NCBI GenBank assembly: GCA_051453625.1
Contig: JBOZIK010000001.1
Span: 95,863,664 to 95,927,663, forward strand
DNA: 64,000 bases
Direction of reading: 5' to 3'
From: Welwitschia mirabilis
Lineage: Eukaryota > Gnetophyta > Gnetopsida > Welwitschiales
Numbering within the stretch: the first letter of the stretch is position 1; the number at the start of each line of letters is the position of its first letter. Positions 1 through 10,779 of this stretch are shown piece by piece. A model generated the notes under the pieces. The model saw nothing but the letters and a program-made list of their open reading frames with translations. It made no database searches and had not been told where the DNA came from. The position numbers were made by a program, and so were the translations under genes.

Positions 1-814
1 CATTTACATTATAATTGTCATTTAAGACATACATGGCAGCATATAACAATCTAAAATTTCTCAAGAATTATCATAAAAGAGAAACATCCATCACCAATAA
101 GAAATTACCATAAAACTAAATTTGGTAGTAATTGCCCTGAAATATGAAGATTCATGTTAACTTTAGTGTAATGGAAAAATAATAAAATAATTACATTTAT
201 TGGACCATCTATAAGGCCCTTGAATATTTCATAATAAAGGATCAATTCTACTGCCCCTTGCTCAAACATGAAATATGAAGCACAAACATAAAGGTTAAAA
301 TTTTATTCAACCCAAGGTAATTATCATCTGTACATGTGTATCAATGTAGTAAGGAAGTGAGGAAAAAAAATTTATTCACATTTCAAATTTTGGATTTTAA
401 TTCCGAACATCATTAAAGAATTAAAAAATCTCATTAGATTAATTTTGTTTCACACCAAATGTAATTCATCATGTGGCAAATTACAAATCTCTTAACACAT
501 GCTTTGATACCATGTAAACCTAAGCATAAATCACCTTAATTCATAAGGATCTTGAAATTTATGATTTTTACATACTTGGATTTCATGAAAAAGAAGCCAT
601 CCCAACAAATTTATGCAGTACTTTGATAATTGGTTTCTCTTCCTTTTTTCCTTTTCTTTTCAAACATGCTCTATTCTAATGGAAATTTTGTGTGTACATT
701 TTAGGGCAGAGAGAGGACCAATTATATGTGCCTTTGAGCTTAAATCTGGTGTGTCCAACAAGCATGAAGGTGGATGGATGAGATTAGCCCTTAATAACTT
801 TTCAATTATTATAA
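1..814. other. AT-rich sequence without recognisable genes
   Basis: I see no coding frame, repeat family or RNA gene here. The one 75-codon open frame (613-840, plus) has a low-complexity Phe/Ser-rich start and runs into the tandem repeat that follows, so I do not count it as a gene. Confidence 0.5.
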
Positions 815-1021
815 TTAATTATCAAGATAAATATAGATAACTAACTATTAGGGGGAATTTTAATGGTTAATCATTATCCCTTAATAATTATCAAGATAAA
901 TAAAGGTAACTGACTATTAGTGGAAAGTTTAATGGTCAACCATTATCCCTTAATAATTATCAAGATAAATATAGGTAACTGATTATTAATGAAAAGTTTA
1001 ATGATTAACCATTATCCCTTA
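815..1021. repeat. 69-bp tandem repeat, three copies
   Basis: The word atcaagataa recurs at 821, 890 and 959, exactly 69 bp apart. Each copy ends in a block reading close to cattatcccttaa. The copies differ by scattered substitutions, so the array is not recent. No protein frame runs through it. Confidence 0.85.
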
Positions 1022-1965
1022 ATTTCAAGTCACAATTAAGTTATCGAACAATAACTTCTAACAAAGCTAACTAAAGATGAAGGGATTTTAGTTACACAAA
1101 ATTTTAATAAAGCTAATGATTCTACCATGTGCACAAAATGTCGTAGAGATGAGGATGTCAGTTGCATAGGTAGAATTCAATCAGACTTTTTGGTTTGCTT
1201 CCTACTATCAAATCTATACAAACGTGTTTCTACTATAAGATGGGGATGACATAGAAAGCTATGGTATTAGATATGCTCTCCAACACCATCAAATGTGGCA
1301 TAATTTCTAACTCGCAAGGTTCTGATTTCTGTGTCTCCAAGTCTTTCATCCTTACCATACTGTAAGAACCCTTTCTTTTATTTCTTTGGATCAACTTTTT
1401 AGGGGTCAAGCACAGGAATTAATTATTGTCATTGTTGCTTGTAGTTGAACCAATGACAGATTCAGGCATTGTTTTGGTGATCTACTAGCAAAGCAAAAGG
1501 TGGTGTTGGTTTTGGTGATGGGGAAGAATTGCATCCCCAAAGCTAACCTAGAAACACCACATAAGACCTCTCATATGCATTAGCCACTGCCATGAAGCTT
1601 ATGCCTGGCAACTCTACTGACACTGTTTGCGCATCCTATTTGATTTCTGTGTGAGTTCTTTAGTGCCTGTTGTTTGATTATGAACTGACCAGTACACAGA
1701 TGATAATGCGAATTCTATTACCCTTTTAATAATCTTTTAGAATAGAAGAATATTTATATTATTCTCTTAAAAATTATCCAACCAAGCTAATGTGTGTATG
1801 GTGTATTAACAACTTGCCTACTTGCCTTTATGTAAAAAGCAAATTATTTAAAGTTAATTGTTCTAACGCTTGCATGCCATATACCTGTCATTCATGGTCA
1901 AAATGGATATCCTTAATGTTTATTTGGTACAAAGTTATGAATATAATGATTCTCTCATTGGATAT
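1022..1965. other. unassigned sequence next to the hydrolase pseudogene
   Basis: This stretch is less AT-rich than the retrotransposon sequence further on and has exon-like patches around 1240-1370 and 1430-1640. No frame stays open for long and I could not match any translation to a family. If the neighbouring minus-strand hydrolase had more exons, they would lie here, but none of its later motifs is visible. Confidence 0.35.
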
Positions 1966-2437
1966 GAGCACTGTAATATGAGCATCATGTCCACAAGCAT
2001 GCATTTTACCCTCGTTAACGCTGTTATAATCCGACTCCACGAGTTCCTCGAGCGGGAGAACGTCCATATCTGCGCGAAGGGCCACAATAGTTGGATTTCC
2101 GTTCCCAATGCTGGCCACTGCTCCAGTCTTCGCAAAGGGCCCTTCATAAGACACTCCGATTGCTTCAATTCTTTTATCAACTTGCTAGTCTCGAATTCCT
2201 CAAACTTAAGTTCAGGATTACGGTGGATTCTACAGATTTCATCCATTCGAACATTTCATCATCTTTGGCGATTTTGAGGAGATCTGTGAGAATTGCATTT
2301 TCGCAATCCACGACAGCGACACAGCGAAAAATCGAAGAAACGGCAGAGGAAGGAGCAGCAGCACGACAACGAGCAAAAATCACAGCCAAGCGGAATGCAT
2401 TAGACCTGAAGAAACGCCAGAACAAAAAGATGAACAT
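1966..2437 (-). pseudogene. IAA-amino-acid hydrolase (ILR1-like, M20D) pseudogene, N-terminal part
   Basis: ILR1-like enzymes are ER-targeted metallopeptidases that release indole-3-acetic acid from amino-acid conjugates. Read on the minus strand, three frames in order give the family's N-terminal half. First (2437 to about 2250) come a hydrophobic Met-initiated leader and a segment ending DDEMFEWM. Then (2246 to about 2180) come HRNPEL and FEEFETSKLI. Then (2154 to 1966) come AKTGAVASIG, VALRADMDVLP and the metal-binding box MHACGHDAH. The switches between frames are single-base-type indels near 2246 and 2180. The reading stops just after the metal-binding box, where an intron may have followed. 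No later exon is visible, so most of the catalytic domain is missing. Two frameshifts and the truncation make this a pseudogene or a captured fragment. The family call is secure; the exact member is not. Confidence 0.85.
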
Positions 2438-2602
2438 AGAGGAGGAGGTGACATTCAGGAGGACGTTCCGCGCATGGAATCAAAGCTGTAGAAAGTAAAG
2501 CAGTGGCTGGAGATCATTAAAAAAAGGCGAGCACCAGAGAACAGCGCGAGACGTCCAGGAAGATACAGGCAGCGACAGACGGACAATCAAGAAGGACGAT
2601 CT

Positions 2603-2952
2603 ATGCAGAAAGAAAGCCCTTTTAGTCTTGCTGTTCCATTGAAGCTTTTGGGTAGGATGGAGGAAACAGGTGTTCAGCTCACGGGTGTCGCAAAACTGGG
2701 AAATTTGAGAATGCTCTAAAACTCATAGGTTCTATGCTAAAAGAAAATATTGTTTTCCGTAAATTCAGTCCTGACGAAGTTGCATGGAGAATACTGATTG
2801 ATGGCTTTCTTAAGGTCGGCTGTTGTGATATGTTTTTCAAACTGTTGCAGTTGATGGAGGAAAGAGGCTATAAGCCTAGTGCTGCAATATATTGTTTATT
2901 ACTTATAGAGCTTTATAATGCTGGCAAACCTTTCAGAGGAAAGCATTTGTAA
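2603..2952 (+). pseudogene. PPR protein C-terminal fragment
   Basis: Pentatricopeptide repeat proteins bind organellar RNA through 35-residue helical repeats. Frame 2 (2603-2690) reads LKLLGRMEETGVQL, a typical PPR helix pair. A frameshift then moves to the frame with CRKTGKFENALKLI (about 2687-2730). That frame stays open to 2952 with SPDEVAWRILIDGFLKVG and LMEERGYKPSAAIYCLLL. The layout resembles the last two or three repeats of P-type PPR proteins, ending in a stop after GKHL. The junction around 2680 has lost the middle of one repeat. Nothing upstream of 2603 reads as PPR, so only the tail of the gene is present. It is most likely a broken copy moved together with the neighbouring sequence. 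Confidence 0.8.
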
Positions 2953-3344
2953 GTAAGCAGGGGTTAAATATCGAAGAAACTGTTCCATTGTGAAATAGAT
3001 ATTGGAATTTGCAAAGTGATAGGAGCCCTATTCATTATTTAATTAAAAGTTGAGGTACAGAATTGAATTGTTGGGATGATGGATTCTAAAGTGGTATATT
3101 AGCCGTTCTTCTAAAATTCCTGCCTTCAGCATCAAAAATTCTATTTAATGTCTGCAAAGTTCTTCACAGGGATGAAAGATTGACTTTAAGCTGATTGTCC
3201 TCTTGCTGAAGCAAACATTGAATTGAAGGCATCTTGTTAAGTGGCGGTGAAGCACTTTTCACTGACAACACTTGGAATTCCAACGTTGAGAAGCAGTCCT
3301 CTATTTGTCAATGTATATAGTTCTCTCAGTAATATATTATGAGC
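2953..3344. other. possible 3' UTR-like sequence after the PPR fragment
   Basis: The sequence is of ordinary base composition with no open frame. It follows directly on the PPR stop codon, and its texture differs from the retrotransposon sequence, so it may be the original 3' UTR carried along with the fragment. This is inference from position only. Confidence 0.3.
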
Positions 3345-4395
3345 ATTCAAGCATCCAGGCACAGCGTGGTAGAGAAGATGCAGGGGATCAAGAAACAAGG
3401 GGGATCACTGTAAGAAGAAGAGAGGGAAAAGACCGTGTGAACACAGAAAATCGAAGAGGAAGTGCAGCAAAGTTTTAATAGCAGAAAAGGGGAACAGTCC
3501 AGAAAAAGGGAGGGTACCAAAGCACAGTGAAAACGCTTCAAAGAAGCGTCTAGGTACACGGGAAATAGCCCATGAGACAGCGAGCACGAAGGGGAGCTCA
3601 AAGAAGGGGAGACGTCTGCAAGAGAAGGGGAGCGGTGGAACATAGCCAATAGTCAAAGATTATAGGCATTGTGACATGATCCAAAGAGGGAGAAGCGTTA
3701 GCAACACGAAGAAAGTGCTTCACATAAGCAATCAGAATAGAAGGCAACAAAGCACTGCGTGCGGAGGGCGGAGCAAACCTTCAAATGCGTTTGCATTAAA
3801 GACCAAATCTTGCATACCACTAATAAAAATAGGAAAAACTTAAGATAACATTCTGCTCATTTTGGCGCTGTGCTTCCACACAGTCTTCGAAGGAATATCA
3901 ATTAGAACCGCCAAGAACGCAGCGGACAAATGGAGGGCTCTCTGGACGGTCTGCCTGCATAAGATATTCGCAGCAATAGCGATGGGCATGGCTTTACTCT
4001 GAATGATGCCAAACCGACTGTTACGCGAAGAGGAAGAGAATTCCATGGATTTTCTTCTATTTTTTCTGTTCGCAAAGCACGAAGGGGAGCCATCATTTAA
4101 CAACTTGCATAACATCAGCGGGAAAGGAAGCTCACAGCAGAGAAAAAGAAGCAAAGTTAGTAAGAAAGGAGAGGAATACAAGATCATCAAAAGGGAATGG
4201 TCTCAAAGGAAGATAGGTGGCAGTGAGGGCATTCACAGAGACCATAGCGAGGAGGCACAGCGAAGAACGCAACGATCATCAGGAGGTTCGTCAGCAGAGA
4301 ACGCGTAGAAGACGGAGAAACACGACAGAAAAACACTAAAGGGAGAGACTCCAGGCAGAGAATATCGTCGACAGCAAAACTGAGAAATATTGAGT
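3345..4395. other. CpG-rich, purine-skewed island of unknown function
   Basis: About 1 kb with a strong A+G excess on the plus strand (runs such as gaagaagagaggg) and far more CpG than the surrounding sequence (for example gcgtgcggagggcgg near 3760 and gaacgcgtagaagacgg near 4297). Several open frames of 64-116 codons exist on both strands. Those on the minus strand are Ser/Leu/Phe-rich, as expected from translating a pyrimidine-rich strand, and none matches a family I know. A similar texture is present at 2290-2620. It could be the remains of a gene's 5' region or a recent insertion. I cannot assign a product. Confidence 0.5.
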
Positions 4396-6492
4396 GTACA
4401 AAGTTTAGCTTCCAGGTTCTGATTTCCTTCAATCATTACTTTTAAATTTGAATTTGAATATTATTATGTAAAAGTCAATCACCTAGTCTCAGAAATAACT
4501 GTGAACGACATTCTCCCTTGTCGATTTTCTCAAGTAATTCTGTTAGCATTCTAAAGATGTAAAATTTGACTTTATTCCCTGAGATGATGCTTTTAAAAGA
4601 ATTATTGTTTTAATCATTTCATTAACAGTTTCTTACCGAGCTCCATGAATTGTCTTTAAAAATTATATATATATATATATTCTAAATCCATAAATATACT
4701 TTTCTTTTTTATTAGTTAGATAATTGATTAGATTTTTTCTTTTTTAGTTTCAATTACCTTTATTACTTTAATATGAATTCTTTAAAAAAAAGGGGGATTT
4801 CATCCTTGATTACTTTTATTTCTTAGATTTTAGAAGTGATTTGAATTGCTCAGCTAGTTGATTCTTAATAAGTTGCAAAATGTTATTTAACTATGATACT
4901 AGCTATTAGTTTTCTTTTAAGATTACAAATAAAAGAGAAGACTAGACTCAAACAATAAAATCGAAATTACAAAAGAAAACTCCATAACAAGTTTTTGGCA
5001 TTGGAAGGAGGGTTGAATCACCCAAAATCATAAATATAATGTTACAAAAAATAATCATAGTAGTTTTGGCACTAGAAAGAGGGCGCTAGGCAGAACTAAA
5101 TCACCCAAAATCATAAATATAATGTTGTAAAAAATAATCGTAACAACTAGTAAGAAACTTTGGGGCTAATCCTTGTTTGTCCATTTTATCTATTCATAAC
5201 TAGATTATACCATTTTACAAACTCCACTTGATAGAGGCAATTAAATTTATCATGATTCTCTTGATGATAATATGCACAATTACTTACAATCTGTTAATAG
5301 CTTTTCCTTTTTCATTAAAACTGTGGACTTTTTCCTTCCTTCTATTTACTTCCTCTTCTTCTTTATTGTTTCCTCCTTGACTTATGTGATACAATTATTC
5401 TGTAATTTTAGTAAAAGTAGATAAAGTTTAATTTTTAATGTTCCTTTAATGTAGCATATTCAAAATTTTCTAATGTATATCTATTAACTCCTTTAGAAAA
5501 GATCTTGTTCCTTTCTTAACTTCTATTTCATGATTAGGACATTTCCTCACTAAAATTTGGTATCTAATCATAGAATTGATCAAATTTATCTTTCACTCTT
5601 TATTTGATGCTTGTTGTTTAATATCTCAAATATTCTATAATACTTATTGGTTAATATTTGTATAGGAAATAACTTTTTAATTTATTTAATGTATGGAAAG
5701 TTTCATAAGAAAATTGGTAATACCACACTAATGCATATCCTTTTCATGAATTGGAGAAAAACCTTAACTTTTCAACATCTATTTCTAAATAATTAGCCTT
5801 GCAAGAAAAAAATCATATAGGCTTAAGTGCAATATTGCCTCTTCATTTGTTTTCCCTTCAAAGATTGGTAGAAGTATTAAATTGATATTTTTGATCTTTT
5901 TTGGAATGTCTAAAGTAATTTCACTTAAAGGACTACAATTTATCAATTTATTTAAATAGTTCATAGATAAAGGAATAAAACCTCATCATCTTTGTAAAAT
6001 GGTGTTATTCCTTCACTAGTATTTAAAGTAGAGGTAGTATTTAGACAAACCATTTCTTTTCTAATTTTTTTCATTATACTTTTGAATCTAGCATCCATCC
6101 TCATCTGATTAACCTTAACTTAATTTCATGTTCTATCCTTACTTCAAAGGTATAATCATTCATGTTCAAATCTTCTTCATCAACCTTAACTATTACATGG
6201 TTACTAGTTATGGAGGTAAATTCTTCATATTTTATTGGATATTCACGAAACCTTCCTAAATTATCTCTCAACCTATCATTTCTATACTTGGTGAATAGAG
6301 TTTTTGTATTATTATTTTTCATGATCTTAGTCGTTGACTATCACACCTAAACATGATGTATGTTTCTTTTCTAGAAATGATGTCAAATGATAGAATTATG
6401 ATAGAAGCTACTATTATCTAATTGTTCATTTTAAAAGAACTTTTCTCTATCTGGTTTAAACTAAAATTTATCACAAAACTTGCACAATTATT
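4396..6492. other. AT-rich sequence without recognisable genes
   Basis: This stretch contains a short (AT)n tract near 4660-4681 and one imperfect duplication (listed separately). A 73-codon minus-strand frame at 6101-6322 has a charged, non-repetitive composition, and similar-looking sequence continues downstream of its stop. It could be a decayed gag-like protein, but I do not recognise it. Confidence 0.4.
4993..5143. repeat. imperfect direct duplication, about 83-bp spacing
   Basis: The string cacccaaaatcataaatata starts at 5019 and again at 5102. Similar upstream (tttttggca / ttttggcac) and downstream (aaaaaataatc) flanks extend both copies. It is a local two-copy tandem duplication with no coding content. 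Confidence 0.75.
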
Positions 6493-7841
6493 TGATAAGA
6501 TCGAGAACCCTAGAAGGGGGTGGGGGATGGGGGTGAATAGGTTCTTTCAAAATCTCAACAATTAATTTGAAATAAAACTATTTGAAACACAACTTGCATA
6601 TGAAAATAAATTATTCTTGTATGTGTACAAAATGATAAGATACTCAAAGTAAAAAATTAAAAACTAAAAGCAAAAACTACCAGTTTGATGTAAGCCAGAT
6701 TTATAGTGATTTGGGAAAATTCCCCTATTCTACTCTTGATGTTCAACTTCTTCCAAGCTTGATCTCCAATCTCTGTTACTCCACTAGGTATTCTAGGTTT
6801 ACTTATAACCTTTACAAATGAAATTTTCTAGGCTAAGTATCAATCTTTAGAATGGAATTTTCCAGGCTTAATCTCAACCTATAGCATGGACTTTTCAAGG
6901 CTTAATCTTAAACTAAATTATAGACTTTTCAAGGCTTAGTTTCAACCTTTAGAAAACAATGGTAGTGATGTAGTGATGCCTCAATAGCACAGATATCACT
7001 TGTTCTGAAAATAGTACAATAGATGAAGCTCTCCTCCTATATAAGTATGCCAATGATGCTTTAGATCTGACTTTGAATAAAGCACATATGTCAGTAAAAC
7101 ATCTCCTCAAGTTAAATGTGTAGAAGCCAAGATACAATAGTGATAACAAATGTTAATTCATAGCTTGATCATTTAGATTAAATGTTTTAGTCGAATAAGA
7201 ATGGTTTCAAAAGATTTTTTAGTTATCTATAGATTAGCTATTTATAATGGAAGGTTATTAAGATTTATTACGTTTGAATTATGTCTTCAACAGCTATAAA
7301 AAACTAGAAAATAGCTACCTAATGGCTAGATAATAGATACATAACGTTTAGAAAAATTTCTTTTTCACGCTGTCCAGTCGACCCCAGAAAAATCCGGTTG
7401 ACTCCATGTGATGCCGTGAATTACACAGATCACCTGAGAGAAAGATTTGATTACCTCAAGTTTTTACATTTTCATGTCTAGTTGACCCCATCTGGATCCA
7501 GTTGATCCTAATCCTGTCGACTCCTTCCTGGGTTTAATTAACCCATTGACTCTCAATCTAGGAATACTATCTATTAGGTCCTCAAATCTAGTCAAAACCA
7601 TGATAATTTGGTTTATTCCTTTTCATTTGGTTCAAGGACACTGGTTCTCCAAGTTACAGGTTTGATCGACCCCATCAGAGTTTGGTCAACCCCTCTAGAG
7701 GTGAACAAGTAGACAGGTTTTTACTGCACATTTTTATTCCATCTTTCAACCTACAAAAAGCTTAATATCTTCTATACAAAATATACAACATTAGTTATAT
7801 AAAAGACATTAGTTTGACATCAATTGACAAAACATAATCCA
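6493..7841 (-). mobile_element. inverted LTR of the A/B Copia family
   Basis: This is a full-length LTR on the minus strand. Its reverse complement starts at 7841 with TGGATTATGTT, like the LTRs of element B, and ends at 6493 with ...gatcttatca. It contains the decayed GTCGAC-type repeat block at about 7370-7720 and a TATA-like attataaata near 7243 downstream of it in LTR orientation. No primer binding site follows its 3' end and no polypurine tract precedes its 5' end, so it is a solo or recombined LTR rather than one end of an element still present here. The five bases on either side (ttatt and ataag) do not match. Confidence 0.85.
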
Positions 7842-8850
7842 ATAAGAACTTCGTATGAAAATTTAACAACCCTTCTTGAGAATAGTGGTTATAGCCGAGG
7901 ATTTATAGATAAAACATTCTTTGTGAAAAAATTTAAACAAGACTTCATCATTATTTAGATATATGTAGATGATATAATTTATGGATCTTCAAATGTAAAC
8001 TGTTGAAAGAGTTTTCTAATATCATGACAAAGCACATTGAGATGAACATGCGAGGAGAAGTGAGTATGTTTCTTGGGATATAAATTAGACAAACCAATTA
8101 AAGAATATTTATTTTTAGTTAAAGTATGCTAAGAATTTGGTGAAATGTTTTAGACTTGAAAATGGAAAATCAATCACCACTCCCATCTTAACATCATGTA
8201 AAATTAGTCTTGACAACCAAGAAAAATCAATCAATTAAATACTTTATAGGAGTATGATAGGAAGTATATTTTATTTAATAGCTAATAACTTGATATAATG
8301 TTTAGTATGGCTATTTGTGCAAGATAGGTAAACCCGAAGGATTACACCTTTAAGATATCAAAAGAATCATAAGATACATAAAAAATATTAGTAATTATGA
8401 GTTATTGTATTCTAAAGGAATATCTTTTAATCTTGTAGGATTTAGTGATGCGAACTAGGCTAGATGTAAGAATGATTAAAAAAGCACAAGGAGAAATTAT
8501 TTCTTCCTTTGTGCTTATCTAGTGGATTGGGCAAGTAAAAAACAAAATTTCATTTCTCTCTCCATAGTTAAAGTAGAATATATAATAGCATTGAGATACT
8601 GTACCCATCTTCTATAGATGAAAGAAATGCTAAAAGACTTTGGAATTAACTATGATTTAGTACCCATCTTTTATGACAATACAAGTATAATCAACATATC
8701 AAAAAATTCTATTCAACGTTTTGTACTAAAAATATTAAACTTAAACATAATATTATTAGAGATTAGATAGAAAAAGAAAATATTACTATGAATTTTGTAA
8801 AAAATGATCAACAACTAGCTGACATATTCATAAAATCCTAAGATTTAATA
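7842..8850 (+). pseudogene. Copia pol fragment (RT C-terminal part and RNase H), element A
   Basis: This encoded the reverse transcriptase and RNase H of a Ty1/copia retrotransposon. The reading opens abruptly at the inverted LTR junction with LENSGYSRGFIDKTFF. It continues to the catalytic YVDD (7962-7973) and MRGEVSMFLGI (near 8050). RNase H follows with GFSDAN (near 8440), VDWASKKQNFISLS (about 8520-8570) and DNTSIINISKN (about 8677-8710). Many in-frame stops, often where Trp or Gln is expected, and some indels make it non-functional. Everything upstream (LTR, gag, protease, integrase, RT N-terminus) is absent on this side. It belongs to the same element as the extra ORF, polypurine tract and LTR that follow. 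Confidence 0.88.
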
Positions 8851-8889
8851 AATTCTTGAATCTTTGATGTGAACTAAGGAGTTCTACTA

Positions 8890-9217
8890 CCATCCTTTAA
8901 CTAAAAGTGGGATGGTTGGCTAGACTTTCAATCTAGTCAACTGGATCTAGAGAATTTAGATCAACCAAATCTAGGAAATTTGGACCAACTAAATTTTAAC
9001 CAAGGCACTAAAACTTGTTCTAGGTATATGTTGATTTAGATTAGATTAACTAGACTAAAGTTCCAGTTAACCAAATCTATAGAAGAAAGATGTATGCCTT
9101 GATGGATTGGCTAGACTTAAACCTAGTTAACTAGATCTAGAGGATTTTTAATGGGATAAAGGTGGTGGATCCAAATTTTTTCTCAAATCCAACTTAGTTC
9201 AGTTCCCTTATAAAAGA
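8890..9217 (+). promoter_or_regulatory. pol-to-extra-ORF spacer with GTCGAC-type repeats and TATA box, element A
   Basis: Between RNase H and the extra ORF, short copies of a motif close to (a/g)gtcaactggatctagag recur near 8930, 8950, 8985, 9065 and 9130. They are decayed forms of the GTCGAC repeats found in this family's LTRs. A TATAAAAGA box lies at 9209-9217, 112 bp before the ATG at 9329. Element B has the same box in the same place. I infer an internal promoter for the extra ORF; the motifs themselves are directly visible. Confidence 0.55.
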
Positions 9218-9328
9218 TTTTTGAAACTCTATCTTACTCGTTTCCATCCATCTTCCACCTATCTATTTTATTTCTTATCTATTTCCTCCATTTTCATCTT
9301 ATCTTTAGTAAGTACTACATTATAAGTA

Positions 9329-10381
9329 ATGGGAGAGGAATCCTCAAAAAGATTAAGGAAAAAAGTACCCGCTAGTAAAGATTCATCTTATTTTTATCAA
9401 GGAATGTTAGAAGAAATCATTGAAAGGTTTTTAGAAAAGTTTGAAAGGAATCCTATCTGCCAAAAGCACCCAATTACCTTTGAAGAGTTCAGGGAGCTTC
9501 ATGATGTGGTAAGTCTTATCAATGAGCTAGATCTCTCTTATTTTCTTCATGTCTCTAGGTTAAACTACCCTGTTCTTACTTATATTTTTTATGTAAATGC
9601 CACCTATGAGGCTAATTCCTTCATTCTTTCCATGCTTGTGTTGGGAAGTAGGATGAGTATTATCCTAGATCTAATATATTCAATTACAATTCTCCCTAGA
9701 TGAGGCTATGAAAAGTTTTTTTCATTTTGATGACTCCATGAACAATAAGGATAAAGTTACTCATGAGCTCTGTGGGAAGTTCATCTAGTAGAAAATCACT
9801 CTTTCCACTTCTTATCTCAATTCTAAGTATTAGTTTTCACATTTTATTTTTACTTATAACTTCTTATCCCTTGCTAGTTATCTTGATTATATATCCAACT
9901 ATAGAGCTTATCTCCTATATTTGGTAGAAACTTGTAATTCCAATAATACTCCTACATTATTCTTAATAATATAATCTCTCAAATTAAATATCATAAGAAT
10001 CAATCTCTTCCCTATTTTATCCTCATTTCTAACATCTATTAGTACTTTAAAGTTTAGTTTCATTCTAAGCTTGAAACTTTAACTCCCATGTATTCAATAG
10101 GATATGCCACTCTTTTAAGAATGGATATCTTTTCTAGTTCAAAATCTCCTTCTCTAAATAAGGCCTCTTCTAATGAGACACTGTCTTATCTTAAAAGACT
10201 AGATTCTCATGCCCATCATATGAAAGAGGATCTTATTATGATAGGTTATTAGATTGCAAATACCTCAAAAAAGGCTGACAGTTCTTAGCATAAAGAAGCA
10301 TAAGAAGAAGAAGAAGAGGACTCTAAATCAGAAAAAGAATCAAATGAAGAAGAGGATTCAAATCAGCTTTTGTCTATATGA
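9329..10381 (+). pseudogene. extra (env-like position) ORF of Copia element A
   Basis: This ORF lies downstream of pol and upstream of the polypurine tract, where SIRE/Maximus-type Copia elements carry an additional, sometimes env-like, ORF. Its function is unknown. The first 124 codons are open (9329-9703), starting MGEESSKRLRKKVP and including FYQGMLEEIIERFLEKFERN and TYIFYVNATYEANS. These align with the ORF of element B. After a stop at 9701 the same protein can be followed through shifted frames to an acidic Glu/Asp/Ser tail (about 10290-10370) and a final stop at 10379-10381. I see no signal peptide or clear transmembrane segment, so a true envelope is not supported. It more resembles the plant retrotransposon-associated 'putative plant transposon protein' type, but that comparison is from memory. 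Confidence 0.75.
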
Positions 10382-10764
10382 TTCTCTTCTTTATCATTGA
10401 TGTCAAAAATGGGAGAAAAGTAATGTGTTGTTATTGTTGATGTTGTTGCTATTAAAGCTAATCTTATATTTAATGTTTTAAAAACTATTTTTTCATTAGT
10501 TATAATTTTTTTACAAAATGCTACTTTCATTTTTTTTCCAATTGGTAATTAATTATTTATTAAATGCTATAAAAAACGCATCCATTACTTATAAAATGAT
10601 CTATGGATGTCTTTATTTTATTAGTAATATATTTCAATGATATTGCATATTTTTCTTCATAAAATCTTATATATCATATGGCATCTTAATAGGGGGAGTT
10701 TTACAAAGTCTTTCATTAGATTGATGTTATTTTTGTTTTTGATGAAATATAGTTTTCCATTAAT

Positions 10765-10779
10765 ATCAAAGGGCAAGAT
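10765..10779 (+). other. polypurine tract of element A
   Basis: The purine-rich atcaaagggcaagat directly precedes the 3' LTR start. It matches the polypurine tract of element B at the same position (tcaaaggggaagatt) apart from one or two changes. It primes plus-strand DNA synthesis. Confidence 0.7.

Noticed and set aside
1870-2498. Plus-strand frames of 135 codons at 1870-2277 and 2091-2498
   Set aside because: They are antisense to the hydrolase pseudogene, whose minus-strand frames carry the recognisable motifs.
3347-3656. Ser/Leu/Phe-rich minus-strand frames of 83-100 codons, suggesting a secreted protein
   Set aside because: They are what any pyrimidine-rich strand translates to; overlapping frames look equally 'coding' and none matches a family.
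6493-7841. Solo LTR with target duplication
   Set aside because: The flanking five-mers (ttatt and ataag) do not match, and one side is mid-RT of element A, so simple solo-LTR formation is not supported.
9329-10381. True envelope glycoprotein in Copia elements A and B
   Set aside because: The position fits, but there is no signal peptide, clear transmembrane segment or cysteine pattern; the tail is acidic, so I call it only an extra ORF.
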